The notes beneath the pieces were generated by a model. That model made no database searches and was not told the origin of the DNA. It worked only from the letters and a program-made list of their open reading frames with translations. Of a stretch of DNA of 64,000 nt, positions 32,994 to 42,005 are shown piece after piece (the first letter of the stretch is position 1; each line of letters begins with the position of its first letter). The stretch covers positions 62,001 through 126,000 of the forward strand of contig JAGBCL010000115.1 in the NCBI GenBank assembly GCA_018110825.1. Reading direction: 5' to 3'. This stretch comes from Oscillospiraceae bacterium (GTDB lineage: Bacteria > Bacillota > Clostridia > Oscillospirales > Ruminococcaceae). The position numbers and the translations under genes are program-made.

Positions 32994-34520
32994 TTAAACA
33001 ATGCTCTCGCCGCGGACAGCCTTTGACACACCATTTGCTGCAAATAGCAATACAACGCTGACCACAGACTTAACCATACCGATAACGGTTGAAAGCGGTA
33101 TGAGACCGTTACCGATACCAAGGTTATAAACATAAAGGTCAAGAACTTGAATTGATTCACGGTTAACCGCATTGGAAAATACAAGATACTGATCCATACC
33201 ATTGGAGAGGATATTTGCGATAGACATAAGCAGAAGTACGCAGAATGTAGGAATAAGTTCAGGAACAGTTATGTACCACATCTTAGCAAATCTGCCTGCA
33301 CCGTCAACTGTAGCCGCCTCATAAAGACCCTGGTCAATACCGGAGATGGAAGCTATGTAGATAATAGCACTCCAGCCCACGCCCTTCCAAAGACCCCATG
33401 CCAGCATTTTCAGCCACATATGATCCTTATTCATCAAATAGTTTGTTGTAAATGATTTATCTGTAATACTTGTAAGCATTGTATTAATAAAACCATCTGT
33501 TGAGAAAATTGCAAGAGCAATTGCATAAACAAGTACCCAGCTGATGAAGTTAGGGATTGTTGTAAATGTCTGAACAAGCTGTCTGAAACGAGTATTCTTG
33601 ATTTCAGACAGGAAAATTGCAAATGCCATAGGAATCCAGCTTGTTGCAATACCCAGACCACTCATTGCAAGAGTATTCTTTAGAACATTGACAATATCAC
33701 GCTTTGTAGCTTCACTCTGGAAAAGCTGTGTAAACCACTTGAAGCCTACGAACTTATCCATTGAAAGAGTTTCACCTGAATTATAATCAAAGAAAGCATA
33801 TCTCCAGCCATAAAGAGGAAGATAGCTGAACGCAAATGCCAGAGTGATAAATGGAAGCATCATAAGGAAAAGATGATACTGTGGTTCCATTTCAAACTTA
33901 TCGCCCTTTTTTACCCTTGGAAGAATGATGAAGTTTATAACAGAAATTGCAATATTTACTATTGCAATAATCATAAACACTGTCATACTGATAGGTAAAA
34001 ATATTTCCAGTTTCTCATAATATCCTTCCACATATGACAAATTGACAAGTTCCTGAGTAGTAGACTTAATCTGCAGAACAGCAACAAGTTCTGTTAAGCC
34101 GCCTGCAAAGCTGAATATAGCACCGAATTTTTTTAGCTTCGTATTACCCAGAGACATGCATGCACCGGCAATTACAATAATCGTACCGATGATAATTACT
34201 ATACCGATTACACTGAATGACTTAAAAATCGGCTCATACCAATCCATACGGCGCAAGCCAATCGGAACCTTCTGTGGGAGCAGTTCCTCATATGAAAGCG
34301 AACACGAAAACAGTGACACGTTCCTGTTGGTTTTGCCGCTGACTCTTATCGGATTGAATGATGGGAAGAACAGCATTACTGCATTTATAATAACGCTGAT
34401 TCGCATTATCCAGTAAAGCACTCCGGCAATCTTTTCACCGGTAGTTCTCGGAGTAGCCAATCTTTTTTTATTTCTTAATGTAATTTCCTTTTCGGAAAGA
34501 TTAGCGATATCAGATGCCAT
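32994..34520 (-). CDS. Carbohydrate ABC transporter permease (LplB type) with N-terminal extension
   Basis: The protein has 508 residues, where family members usually have about 310. The C-terminal 300 residues are a normal permease with EAATVDGAGRFAKMWYITVP as its EAA loop. The extra N-terminal 200 residues carry about four more hydrophobic segments (about 35-50, 100-118, 130-150, 175-200) and end in a basic loop just before the permease N-terminus (QYHLFLMMLPFITLAFAFSY). The extension could be a regulatory membrane domain. The frame is continuous with no sign of a second start, so a fusion is likely. Confidence 0.87.
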   Translation of the reverse strand: MASDIANLSEKEITLRNKKRLATPRTTGEKIAGVLYWIMRISVIINAVMLFFPSFNPIRVSGKTNRNVSLFSCSLSYEELLPQKVPIGLRRMDWYEPIFKSFSVIGIVIIIGTIIVIAGACMSLGNTKLKKFGAIFSFAGGLTELVAVLQIKSTTQELVNLSYVEGYYEKLEIFLPISMTVFMIIAIVNIAISVINFIILPRVKKGDKFEMEPQYHLFLMMLPFITLAFAFSYLPLYGWRYAFFDYNSGETLSMDKFVGFKWFTQLFQSEATKRDIVNVLKNTLAMSGLGIATSWIPMAFAIFLSEIKNTRFRQLVQTFTTIPNFISWVLVYAIALAIFSTDGFINTMLTSITDKSFTTNYLMNKDHMWLKMLAWGLWKGVGWSAIIYIASISGIDQGLYEAATVDGAGRFAKMWYITVPELIPTFCVLLLMSIANILSNGMDQYLVFSNAVNRESIQVLDLYVYNLGIGNGLIPLSTVIGMVKSVVSVVLLFAANGVSKAVRGESIV

Positions 34521-34560
34521 TTTTATTAATCAGTCCTTTCATTGGGACATTTGTAAATTC

Positions 34561-34574
34561 TGAAAACGATTTAC
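34561..34574. promoter_or_regulatory. Weak cre-like site before the permease operon
   Basis: TGAAAACGATTTAC matches 12 of 14 positions of the CcpA/LacI-type consensus TGWAANCGNTNWCA. It lies about 41 bases before the permease start. Confidence 0.35.
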
Positions 34575-34585
34575 TTCATTAAAAA

Positions 34586-34625
34586 ATTCAGACCGCTGCC
34601 GCCGTTTATGCGGTAGCAGCAGTCT
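34586..34625 (-). terminator. Terminator of the secreted-protein gene
   Basis: GCTGCCGC pairs with GCGGTAGC around a short loop, followed on the minus strand by a run of six T. Confidence 0.65.
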
Positions 34626-34661
34626 TGAATAAGCTTGATTAAGTTTTTATTCTGTTTCTCT

Positions 34662-34711
34662 TAGAAGTGAAACTCTTAGTTTCTTTTAGAAATGAAACTC
34701 TTAGTTTCTTT
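34662..34711. repeat. Tandem 25-base repeat spanning a stop codon
   Basis: Two copies of a 25-base unit (34662-34686 and 34687-34711) differ at one position. The second copy contains the last codons and stop of the secreted-protein gene, so the first copy is a downstream duplicate of a gene end. Confidence 0.85.
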
Positions 34712-35420
34712 TCTTGGATACTACTGCAGCAGCACCTGCAACAGCCATTACAGAAAGCATAACAGCAGCAGGAACGTTACCTGTTGTTGGAGCTGTTGTT
34801 TCTGTTGTATCTGTTGTTGTTTCAGCAGCGTCTGCAGCTGGGAGACCGGAAACTGTGAATTCAATTTCAACAGAAGATGTAGGCATTACATAGCCGAAAA
34901 GTTCGTTGATATCAGAGTTCCACTGGTTGATGCAAAGGAGGTTTACGTATTCCTTTTCATCTGGATCCTGGAAATATTCATCAAATGTGTACTTTGTCTG
35001 GCCATCGAGGATAACCTTAACGTCTGTTACGGATACACCTGCATCGAGAGGAATATCTGTGGAAACGAAAAGAAGGGAAAGAGCTTCAGCTGCGCCGAGG
35101 TCAAAATCACCTGTAAGGCTTACCTTGTATGTGCCATCGCCTGTGATCTGAGCGTCTGTGAATTCGCCGCCCTTATCGAGAGGTGTAGAACCATCCCAAC
35201 CAGTAATCTGGTCAAAGAATACCATACCATCATCAGCTGTTACACCCTTACCATATGTAGGGTCATTCCACTTGTTTCTGAAAGACCAGCCTGTTGGTTC
35301 CTGAATACCGAGGTAAGCATTGTAGCCGTCTGCTGCGGAAGCAGGGATAGCCATTGTTACGAATGTAGTAGCTGCGATAGCAGCAGCAGCGATAGCACTA
35401 AGAATTCTTGATTTCTTCAT
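34701..35420 (-). CDS. Secreted protein with C-terminal wall/membrane anchor
   Basis: The 239-residue protein has a signal peptide (cleavage likely after PASA, about residue 29), a beta-rich domain of about 150 residues with many Trp and Asp, a Thr-rich linker (about 200-212) and a C-terminal PTTGN, hydrophobic stretch and KKR tail. That is a sortase-signal-like layout, although PTTGN is not a canonical LPxTG. The folded domain looks like a carbohydrate-binding beta sandwich, but I cannot name the family. It has its own promoter with a cre-like operator, and the sugar permease operon lies just downstream. Confidence 0.68.
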   Translation of the reverse strand: MKKSRILSAIAAAAIAATTFVTMAIPASAADGYNAYLGIQEPTGWSFRNKWNDPTYGKGVTADDGMVFFDQITGWDGSTPLDKGGEFTDAQITGDGTYKVSLTGDFDLGAAEALSLLFVSTDIPLDAGVSVTDVKVILDGQTKYTFDEYFQDPDEKEYVNLLCINQWNSDINELFGYVMPTSSVEIEFTVSGLPAADAAETTTDTTETTAPTTGNVPAAVMLSVMAVAGAAAVVSKKRN

Positions 35421-35460
35421 AATAAATCTCTCCTTTTATTTTAGGGCAAAATGTATAAAC

Positions 35461-35474
35461 TAAAATCGTTTACA
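35461..35474 (-). promoter_or_regulatory. cre-like operator before the secreted-protein gene
   Basis: TAAAATCGTTTACA matches 13 of 14 positions of TGWAANCGNTNWCA. It lies just downstream of the predicted transcription start, where a bound LacI-family protein would block elongation. Confidence 0.5.
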
Positions 35475-35492
35475 TGCCCTTTGATTACTCTA

Positions 35493-35522
35493 ATTTTACT
35501 ATATTCGCACAACTATTGTCAA
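35493..35522 (-). promoter_or_regulatory. Promoter of the secreted-protein gene
   Basis: Minus-strand TTGACA (35517-35522) and TAAAAT (35493-35498) with an 18-base spacer. Confidence 0.65.
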
Positions 35523-35666
35523 GTATCATTTTTAACAAATAGAACGTTTTCATTGTGTAATATTGCACAATATAATTATAGCATTTTGGCACAAAATATA
35601 CTATTACCACTGTTGTATGCATCCAATTTCCATATTTTACATTTCCATTTTCTAACTGACGCACTA

Positions 35667-37460
35667 TCAGACTTCCCTTGTATATCTTTTCAGAAACTCA
35701 AGTTCGTCCCCAATAAAATACGGTGCAAGTTTGTCGTAAACTTTTTTATGATATGCATTCAGCCTGTCCTTATCCCGCTGTTCCATCTGTGAAATGTCTA
35801 TGCAGTCCAGGTCAACAGGTGCATAAGTAAGTGTTTCAAACTCCATCAGCTGACCATACTCACACTTTTCAGCCTTTTTGCACAAAAGCTCGTTTTCTAT
35901 GCGTATTCCGTGGCTTCCCTCAATGTAAACACCCGGCTCGTCCGTTGTTACCATTCCTTCTTCCAACACTGCTGTCCTCGGCAAATCATCACGCAGACGC
36001 CAGCGGAAACTGTTCGGAGACTCGTGCACACTCAAAAGATAACCAACACCATGCCCCGTGCCGTGACGATAATCAAGTCCCATTTTCCACATTGGCTCAC
36101 GGGCAAGAATATCGAGGTTTTCACCCGAACATCCCTCCATGAATTTTGCCGAAGCCAGATTGAGCATAGAACGTAGTGTAACAGTAAAATGACTTCTCAT
36201 CCCATCAGTAATTTCCCCAAGGGCAAAGGTGCGGGTGATGTCAGTTGTTCCCTCAAGATAATGGCCGCCGCTGTCTACAAGCAGCATGCCTTCAGGTTTG
36301 ATTTCAGCGTTGTTTCCTGTTTCGGCGGAATAATGCACCATAGCTGCATTCGCTCCATAAGCACTGATTGTTTCAAAACTTACACCGACAAAGCTGTCGC
36401 CGCCTATTTCCTTACGCAGATTATCAATATACGCAGCAGCATCCATTTCGGTAATCTTCATTTTGCCCACATTATTCTTCAGCCAGTACATAAACTTTGT
36501 AACAGCAATACCATCCATAATGTGAGCCTTACGGATATTTTCAATTTCAACGGAATTCTTGACGGCTTTAAGAAGGGTACAAGGATTGGACTTTGAAATT
36601 ATTTCACAGTTGTCAAGCAGTTTTACAATACGATAATTAGCACGATTTTTATTGATAAGCACACGTTTGTCCGACAGATTTCCAGCATATTCATATATGC
36701 CATCATACGGCAGAATTTCAGCACCGTTTTCCTTCAGATAATCACATACTGTACTGCTGCATGCATTTTCTTCAAGAAAAATATATGCCTTTTCAGCTGT
36801 CACCGCAGCATATGAAAGCACCATCGGACAACACTCTATATCATTTGCACGGATGTTGAACAGCCATGAAATATCATCAAGTGTTGTAATGATGTGCACG
36901 TCAGCCTTTTCTCTGACAAGTGCTTCACGCACCTCAGCAAGCTTTTCAGCTGCACTTTTCCCGCTGTATTTCTCATCAAGAAGAAAAATTTCCGTATGTT
37001 CAAGTTCAGGTCTGTCCACCCACACCTTCTCCGCAAGGTCAATATTACAGATAAGCCTACCGCTTTTTTCAGCGGCAATTCTTGCATAATTCTCCCCCGT
37101 TGCACCTGTTACAACACGTCCGTCAAATCCGATTGCACCGCCATCCGGAAGCAAATCCTCAATGTATTTTTTTACTGTCGGCACATTCGGTTCACCCGAC
37201 TTCATAAGCTTTATTCCGCTTCCTGAAAGCTGATTTTCAGCCTGAAGAAAATAGCGTCCGTCAGTAAACAGCGCCGCCTCGTCAGCAGTAACAACAAGCG
37301 TTCCCGCCGAACCCGTAAAGCCGCTGAAAAATCTGCGTGCCATAAAGTATGGACTTACGTACTCGCTGTCGTGGAAATCAGAAGTAGGCACAATATAAAT
37401 ATCCACGCCTGCGGATTCCATTTCGTTACGCAAAGCGGTAATTTTTTCAGGGGTAGTCAT
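35667..37460 (-). CDS. Xaa-Pro aminopeptidase (M24B family)
   Basis: The 597-residue protein has two creatinase-like N-terminal domains (starting ITALRNEMESAGVDIYIVPT) and a pita-bread metallopeptidase domain. Metal ligands are visible in LLVDSGGHYLEGTTDITRTF (the two Asp), GTGHGVGYLLSVHE (His), EEGMVTTDEPGVY (Glu) and GIRIENELL (Glu). It removes N-terminal residues preceding proline in the cytoplasm. The three-domain length of about 600 residues matches the long bacterial and eukaryotic aminopeptidase P type. GGAGGA precedes the ATG. Confidence 0.93.
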   Translation of the reverse strand: MTTPEKITALRNEMESAGVDIYIVPTSDFHDSEYVSPYFMARRFFSGFTGSAGTLVVTADEAALFTDGRYFLQAENQLSGSGIKLMKSGEPNVPTVKKYIEDLLPDGGAIGFDGRVVTGATGENYARIAAEKSGRLICNIDLAEKVWVDRPELEHTEIFLLDEKYSGKSAAEKLAEVREALVREKADVHIITTLDDISWLFNIRANDIECCPMVLSYAAVTAEKAYIFLEENACSSTVCDYLKENGAEILPYDGIYEYAGNLSDKRVLINKNRANYRIVKLLDNCEIISKSNPCTLLKAVKNSVEIENIRKAHIMDGIAVTKFMYWLKNNVGKMKITEMDAAAYIDNLRKEIGGDSFVGVSFETISAYGANAAMVHYSAETGNNAEIKPEGMLLVDSGGHYLEGTTDITRTFALGEITDGMRSHFTVTLRSMLNLASAKFMEGCSGENLDILAREPMWKMGLDYRHGTGHGVGYLLSVHESPNSFRWRLRDDLPRTAVLEEGMVTTDEPGVYIEGSHGIRIENELLCKKAEKCEYGQLMEFETLTYAPVDLDCIDISQMEQRDKDRLNAYHKKVYDKLAPYFIGDELEFLKRYTREV

Positions 37461-37547
37461 AATTATTCCTCCAAAGGTTTGATGAATATATTATAACCTA
37501 TTCGGAAGCGAATGTAAACAATTATTCAACATAGCTCCGTAAAACTG

Positions 37548-37583
37548 TTGAGGGAGACCTTTTTGCAAAATAGTCTCCCTCAA
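37548..37583 (-). terminator. Terminator of the DUF4830 gene
   Basis: A stem of about 11 base pairs (TTGAGGGAGAC and its complement) with a T-containing loop, lying just after the stop on the minus strand. Confidence 0.75.
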
Positions 37584-37587
37584 GCTA

Positions 37588-38061
37588 TCATTTAATCAGA
37601 ATCGTCTGAGCTGTTTTAGAAATAAGCGGCTCAATAAATCCATCCTCTGTTTCAAGTGAAATATCTCCTCCGATAAGACGATTGTTGCAAATCATCATGG
37701 TTGCCGTTACATTTTCAGGATATTCAGGATAATTCAGTACCTTATACTTGATAATCGTAACCTCACTTCCCTGATGCTTTTCAAGGTCAAAGCCCTGTGC
37801 TTTCTGCAATTCGGCATACTCTGCATAAATTCCATCGTAAACCGACGGTACTATGACCTCTTCCTTTGAAATCGGGTCGGGATGCACAATCCAGCCCTGC
37901 TCGTTCAGAAAAGCCACCCTTTCTGAATTTGTCGTCAAAGTAAACATTTCGTCTGCTTTACTTTCGGCATTTGCTTTCGACCAGAAGAATGCAGCCACAA
38001 CAAGAATTATTGCCAGAACAAGAAAAAGAATAGCCTTGTTTCCCTTTTTTGAATTACTCAT
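37588..38061 (-). CDS. DUF4830 domain membrane-anchored protein
   Basis: The 157-residue protein has one N-terminal membrane anchor (about residues 9-29) and an outer domain that begins with the phrase ERVAFLNEQGWIV, typical of DUF4830 in Clostridia. Function is unknown. An AAAGGGG ribosome site precedes the ATG. It is a monocistronic gene with its own terminator, divergent from feoA. Confidence 0.75.
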   Translation of the reverse strand: MSNSKKGNKAILFLVLAIILVVAAFFWSKANAESKADEMFTLTTNSERVAFLNEQGWIVHPDPISKEEVIVPSVYDGIYAEYAELQKAQGFDLEKHQGSEVTIIKYKVLNYPEYPENVTATMMICNNRLIGGDISLETEDGFIEPLISKTAQTILIK

Positions 38062-38196
38062 AAAAACGCCCCTTTGTAAAGTTTTGTTTAATGTTTATGC
38101 GTGCAAGTCCGAAAAAATACTTGTCACGGAAAAAAGTTGCCGCATATAATAATAATGAGAATTTTTTCTCGGAATAAACACTCAGGGGTCATACTT

Positions 38197-38427
38197 ATGA
38201 ATACATCAAAAAAACTGTCCGATATGCAGGAGGGAGCAACAGCTAAAGTCTCACAGCTTCTTGCTGACGGAGGAATCCGCCGCAGGCTTCGTGATATCGG
38301 TCTTATAGAGGGAACACATATACGCTGTCTTAACCGCGGTCCGTCAGGAGACCCTGTTGCCTATTTAATCAGGGGTGCAGTAATCGCCCTTCGCCGTGAA
38401 GACAGCTCTAAAATTATCATTGAATAG
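38197..38427 (+). CDS. feoA: FeoA-domain protein
   Basis: A protein of 76 residues with an SH3-like FeoA fold: LSDMQEGATAKV at the start, RRRLRDIGLIEGT in the middle, and IRGAVIALRREDSSKI at the end. FeoA aids ferrous iron uptake through FeoB. No feoB is nearby, so this is an orphan copy. The start is the ATG at 38197, behind AGGGGT; the frame upstream to 38101 is noncoding. Confidence 0.85.
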   Translation: MNTSKKLSDMQEGATAKVSQLLADGGIRRRLRDIGLIEGTHIRCLNRGPSGDPVAYLIRGAVIALRREDSSKIIIE

Positions 38428-38455
38428 AAAAGGGTACCCATCGGGTACCCTTAAC
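38428..38455. terminator. Bidirectional terminator
   Basis: AAGGGTACCC / GGGTACCCTT with a three-base loop, between the convergent feoA and solute-binding-protein genes. Confidence 0.75.
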
Positions 38456-38461
38456 TTGTTT

Positions 38462-39898
38462 TTAACTCATATTTTCAACAGATGTATTAAAATCATTGAT
38501 ATATGTATCTGCAACATCAACAAGGGATTCACGTACTGTTGCCCATTCAAGTCCTGCAAATGCAGCTCTTACACCCTGGTCACCACTGTCAAGAATTGAT
38601 GAGAAATCAGAAGGCACACCGCTTGTAAGGTCATATACAGGGTTAGTACGAGACAACTCTGTAACTATAGCATGCATTTCAATCATTTCTTCAGACCAGC
38701 CATAGTCATCTCTTACCTTCTGAAGAGCGATTTCCTTTGTGCTTGGGTCAGCGTTTGCAGCAAGGATACATTCCATAAATCTCATTACACCATCAGGATT
38801 CTGTGCACCCTTGCAAAGGAGATATGCTTCCATACCTGCAGGAACAAAATGTTCATCAGCCTGTGGGTCCTTTGGAAGCGGAACAAACATTACATCTTCC
38901 TGAGCACCGAAAGTTTCTGTCCAGATTTCAGGAGCACTTTCAAGAACGTACATACCGCCGATATAGAACAGTTCCTTACCTGCACCAATATATTCAGGGT
39001 GTTCCTTCCATTCCGTAAGATTCTTATCAAGTACAAGACCTGTAGTATTGAGTTCATACATAAAATTCATTACACGTTCAAGGTCAGGGTCCATGAGGTT
39101 ATGTACAAGCTTGCCATCCTTCATTTCAACAGCAGGAACACCACTTGTAAGCATAAGCGGCTTTTCATTGAACCAACCGTCAAGACCATACTGCTCAGCC
39201 TCTACATCAACGTAATCAACAAGCATACTGCGGAATGTATCCCAGGTCCATTCACATGCTTCCAAAAGGTCAGCAGGGTCATCAAAGCCCATATTTTCGA
39301 TTGTAGAACGGTTATAAACGACAACCTGACCTACTGTGGACTGTGGTACGATAAGATAATGGCTGTCACCCATAACGAACATATCGTTCAGTTCTTTCCA
39401 TTCGGCCCACAGAGGATTTTCCCAATCCATGTATGCGTCATATGGCTGGAACTGACCGTTTGGTACACCCTTAGGGAAGCCGTCAAGGTCACCGCCTGCA
39501 ATAAAGTCAATTCCTTCGCCGCCGAGAAGTTTAGTAGAAAGGTCGGTAAAACGGGTTGGCCATGTTGTTTCGATGTATTCGATTTCACCACCGTATTTTG
39601 TTTCAAAAAGTTCAAGGGAAAGCGCCTTTGTGTTACCCGAACCGGAAGCGTGGAATGGGTCATAGAAAGAGAACCACTTGATTGTTTTGTTTTCAAGCTC
39701 ACCTGTAAGCAGGTTGCTTGCTACATCATCAATTTTACCTTCATCTTCGGCAGAAAGAGTTTCCGTATTGATTTCAACGGTTTTAGCTGTTGAAGCAGTA
39801 GTTGTAACAGCTGCATCAGAGTCGCTGCTGCAAGCTGCAAAAGAACAGGTAATAGCCAGGGCTGTAAGTCCAGCCAGAATTCGCTTTGTATTCTTCAT
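38462..39898 (-). CDS. Extracellular solute-binding lipoprotein (family 1), stand-alone
   Basis: The 478-residue lipoprotein has the lipobox SFAAC (Cys23), a Thr/Ala-rich linker and a family 1 carbohydrate-binding fold (for example KWFSFYDPFHASGSG, DFIAGGDLDGFPKG, FVPLPKDPQADEHFVPAGME). It should bind a sugar and present it to permeases, but none is adjacent. It is monocistronic with a near-perfect promoter overlapped by a perfect cre site, so strong, glucose-type repressible expression is predicted. Confidence 0.88.
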   Translation of the reverse strand: MKNTKRILAGLTALAITCSFAACSSDSDAAVTTTASTAKTVEINTETLSAEDEGKIDDVASNLLTGELENKTIKWFSFYDPFHASGSGNTKALSLELFETKYGGEIEYIETTWPTRFTDLSTKLLGGEGIDFIAGGDLDGFPKGVPNGQFQPYDAYMDWENPLWAEWKELNDMFVMGDSHYLIVPQSTVGQVVVYNRSTIENMGFDDPADLLEACEWTWDTFRSMLVDYVDVEAEQYGLDGWFNEKPLMLTSGVPAVEMKDGKLVHNLMDPDLERVMNFMYELNTTGLVLDKNLTEWKEHPEYIGAGKELFYIGGMYVLESAPEIWTETFGAQEDVMFVPLPKDPQADEHFVPAGMEAYLLCKGAQNPDGVMRFMECILAANADPSTKEIALQKVRDDYGWSEEMIEMHAIVTELSRTNPVYDLTSGVPSDFSSILDSGDQGVRAAFAGLEWATVRESLVDVADTYINDFNTSVENMS

Positions 39899-39930
39899 AA
39901 TAATGACATCCTTTCTGATATATTACGCTA

Positions 39931-39960
39931 ATTATAGCAAAAAGAAAAAGACTTTGTCAA
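39931..39960 (-). promoter_or_regulatory. Strong promoter of the stand-alone binding protein
   Basis: Minus-strand TTGACA (39955-39960) and TATAAT (39931-39936), both perfect hexamers, 18 bases apart. Confidence 0.8.
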
Positions 39961-39968
39961 CGTTTACA
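39955..39968 (-). promoter_or_regulatory. cre operator overlapping the -35
   Basis: TGTAAACGTTGACA fits TGWAANCGNTNWCA at all 14 positions and includes the -35 hexamer, so binding of CcpA or another LacI-family protein would exclude RNA polymerase. Confidence 0.7.
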
Positions 39969-40015
39969 TTAACGTATTTCCAACAAAGCCTTTGGATATT
40001 TTGCACAACACAGTA

Positions 40016-41188
40016 TCATCTGTGTGCGATAACTTGCTTTATTTTGCCATTACTGATAAAAATTCTCGGAACACGCACACTTACTGCGCAGATAAGCTCG
40101 TATCCGATTGTTCCGTAACTTGAAGCAAGGTCGTCAGCTGTAATAATTTCATTTCCGTCACGGCCGAAAAGAGTAACCTCATCGCCTACCTTTACCCCGT
40201 CAATTCCCGTAATATCAATCATCATCTGGTCCATACAGATTCTGCCAATTCCCTTTGCGCGTCTGCCGTGAACAAGAACCTCATTGCGGTTGGAAAGAAG
40301 CCTTGGATATCCGTCTGCATAACCGCACGGAACAGTTGCAACAACTCTGTCGCTGTCGGCAATAAATGTTCTTCCGTAGCTGACGGAAGTTCCCTTGCTG
40401 ATGGTTTTGATTTGGGTAATAAAGGATTTCAGCTTCATGACAGGTTCAAGCTTAACGGGAATATCAAGGCTGTTATCAGGCTTTAGTCCGTAAAGCACAA
40501 TGCCCATTCTGGCAAGTGTACTGCGCTTGTCATAGTGATAAAGCGTTCCAGCACTGTTCAGGCAATGCTTGTGAATAAGCTTTACACCAAGCTTTTCAGC
40601 TTTTTCCGCAATATCAAAAAACAGATTTTTCTGATTCTCAGTAAACTTGATATTTTCCTCATCAAGACTGTCTGCAACCGCAAGATGCGTAAACAGACCC
40701 TCTGCGGAAATATTTTTCATCGCAGCAATTTCAGCTATTTCCGCTGCACACTTCTCAGCGTTTTCCGTGTTGAGTCCGACTCTGCCCATACCCGTATCAA
40801 GCTTGATATGCAGGCGGACAGGCTTCTCTGCATTTGCAGACATTTCAGCTGCATTGTTTGCAGAAACTGCCGTACCGATAAGATTGTTTTCTATAAGTAT
40901 GTGTGTATCCTCAGGAGCCGTCCAGCTTAAAATAAGTATATCGCCCGTGCATCCTCCCTCACGCAGACGAAGTGCTTCAGAAATATTGGAAACGCAGAAA
41001 AAATCTACTCCCATTTCCTGATACATTTTCATAAGTCCCACGTCGCCGTGACCGTAAGCGTCAGCCTTTACCACGCAGGCAGGCTTTGTGCAGCTTTCAT
41101 CAACAAAATCTTTCAATGCAAGAAGATTGCTTCTTGCAGCATCCAAATTTATCTCTGCACATATTCGTCTTGAAAAATATTCTAACAT
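40016..41188 (-). CDS. alr: Alanine racemase
   Basis: A PLP enzyme of 390 residues with the Lys41 motif VVKADAYGHG, HIKLDTGMGRVG, SYGRTF (catalytic Tyr about residue 267) and CMDQMMIDIT. It makes D-alanine for peptidoglycan. Its length is normal. The ribosome site is weak. The gene is divergent from the SLOG-family gene and not in an operon. Confidence 0.96.
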   Translation of the reverse strand: MLEYFSRRICAEINLDAARSNLLALKDFVDESCTKPACVVKADAYGHGDVGLMKMYQEMGVDFFCVSNISEALRLREGGCTGDILILSWTAPEDTHILIENNLIGTAVSANNAAEMSANAEKPVRLHIKLDTGMGRVGLNTENAEKCAAEIAEIAAMKNISAEGLFTHLAVADSLDEENIKFTENQKNLFFDIAEKAEKLGVKLIHKHCLNSAGTLYHYDKRSTLARMGIVLYGLKPDNSLDIPVKLEPVMKLKSFITQIKTISKGTSVSYGRTFIADSDRVVATVPCGYADGYPRLLSNRNEVLVHGRRAKGIGRICMDQMMIDITGIDGVKVGDEVTLFGRDGNEIITADDLASSYGTIGYELICAVSVRVPRIFISNGKIKQVIAHR

Positions 41189-41337
41189 CGTTTCTAACCA
41201 ACTTTCAAAAAAATTTATAATCTCTATTGTAAAAATGAAATGTTTGTGCTATAATGTATGCTGTAAGATTGTAATTTCAGTGTTATTCAATTATATTCAT
41301 CAACCGATAAATTTACCTCAAAAGGACTGTGGTTTTT

Positions 41338-41955
41338 ATGCAGCACAACTGGATTTATGACAAAAATAAAACCGTATGTTTTTCAGGACATCGACCCGAA
41401 AAGCTTCCCGACCGCGGAAGCAAATCTTCCATGAAAATCAAAGGAATCCTCAGCATGCTGTATTTTGAGATACACGAAAGCATCCGTCAGGGATACAATA
41501 CATTTATAGTCGGCGGTGCACGCGGCATAGACCTATGGGCTGCCGAATATATAATGCAGCTGAAACATCAGGGCAATGACATCAATCTTGTTACTGCACT
41601 TCCATATAAAAATTTCGGGGAAAATTACAGCGGCATGGATTTGTTTTTAAGAGGTAATGCCCTCGGAACTTCTTCCGATATCATAACTGTTTCCGATTCG
41701 TATTCTCCGGGCTGCTTCAACAAACGCAACCAGTTCATGGTTGACCATTCCTCACGGCTTATTGCCGTTGTGTCGGACTATAAAAGCGGAACAGGTCAGA
41801 CTATACGTTACGCAGAAAAATCAGGAATTGAAACAAAAATAATCAATGCCCTGAGATTTTCGAACGTTGTTGATGAATGTCTGGACTCGGATGTTACAAT
41901 TGTTGAAGAGAAAACTGAAATTCAGAATCTCGTCAAGATTTATTATAGCACCTGA
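41338..41955 (+). CDS. SLOG/DUF1273 family nucleotide-binding-like protein
   Basis: A Rossmann-like protein of 205 residues with CFSGHRPEKLP at the N-terminus and VGGARGIDLWAAEY (about residues 58-72), as in the YpsA/DUF1273 branch of the SLOG superfamily. These proteins are thought to bind nucleotide-derived ligands; YpsA influences cell division in Bacillus. The ATG at 41338 is preferred over the GTG at 41329, which touches the AAAGGA ribosome site. No membrane segment. Confidence 0.82.
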   Translation: MQHNWIYDKNKTVCFSGHRPEKLPDRGSKSSMKIKGILSMLYFEIHESIRQGYNTFIVGGARGIDLWAAEYIMQLKHQGNDINLVTALPYKNFGENYSGMDLFLRGNALGTSSDIITVSDSYSPGCFNKRNQFMVDHSSRLIAVVSDYKSGTGQTIRYAEKSGIETKIINALRFSNVVDECLDSDVTIVEEKTEIQNLVKIYYST

Positions 41956-42005
41956 CAACTTTTTTTTCAATGATATTTTAAATTTATTCTGAAAGGATTT
42001 TAAAA

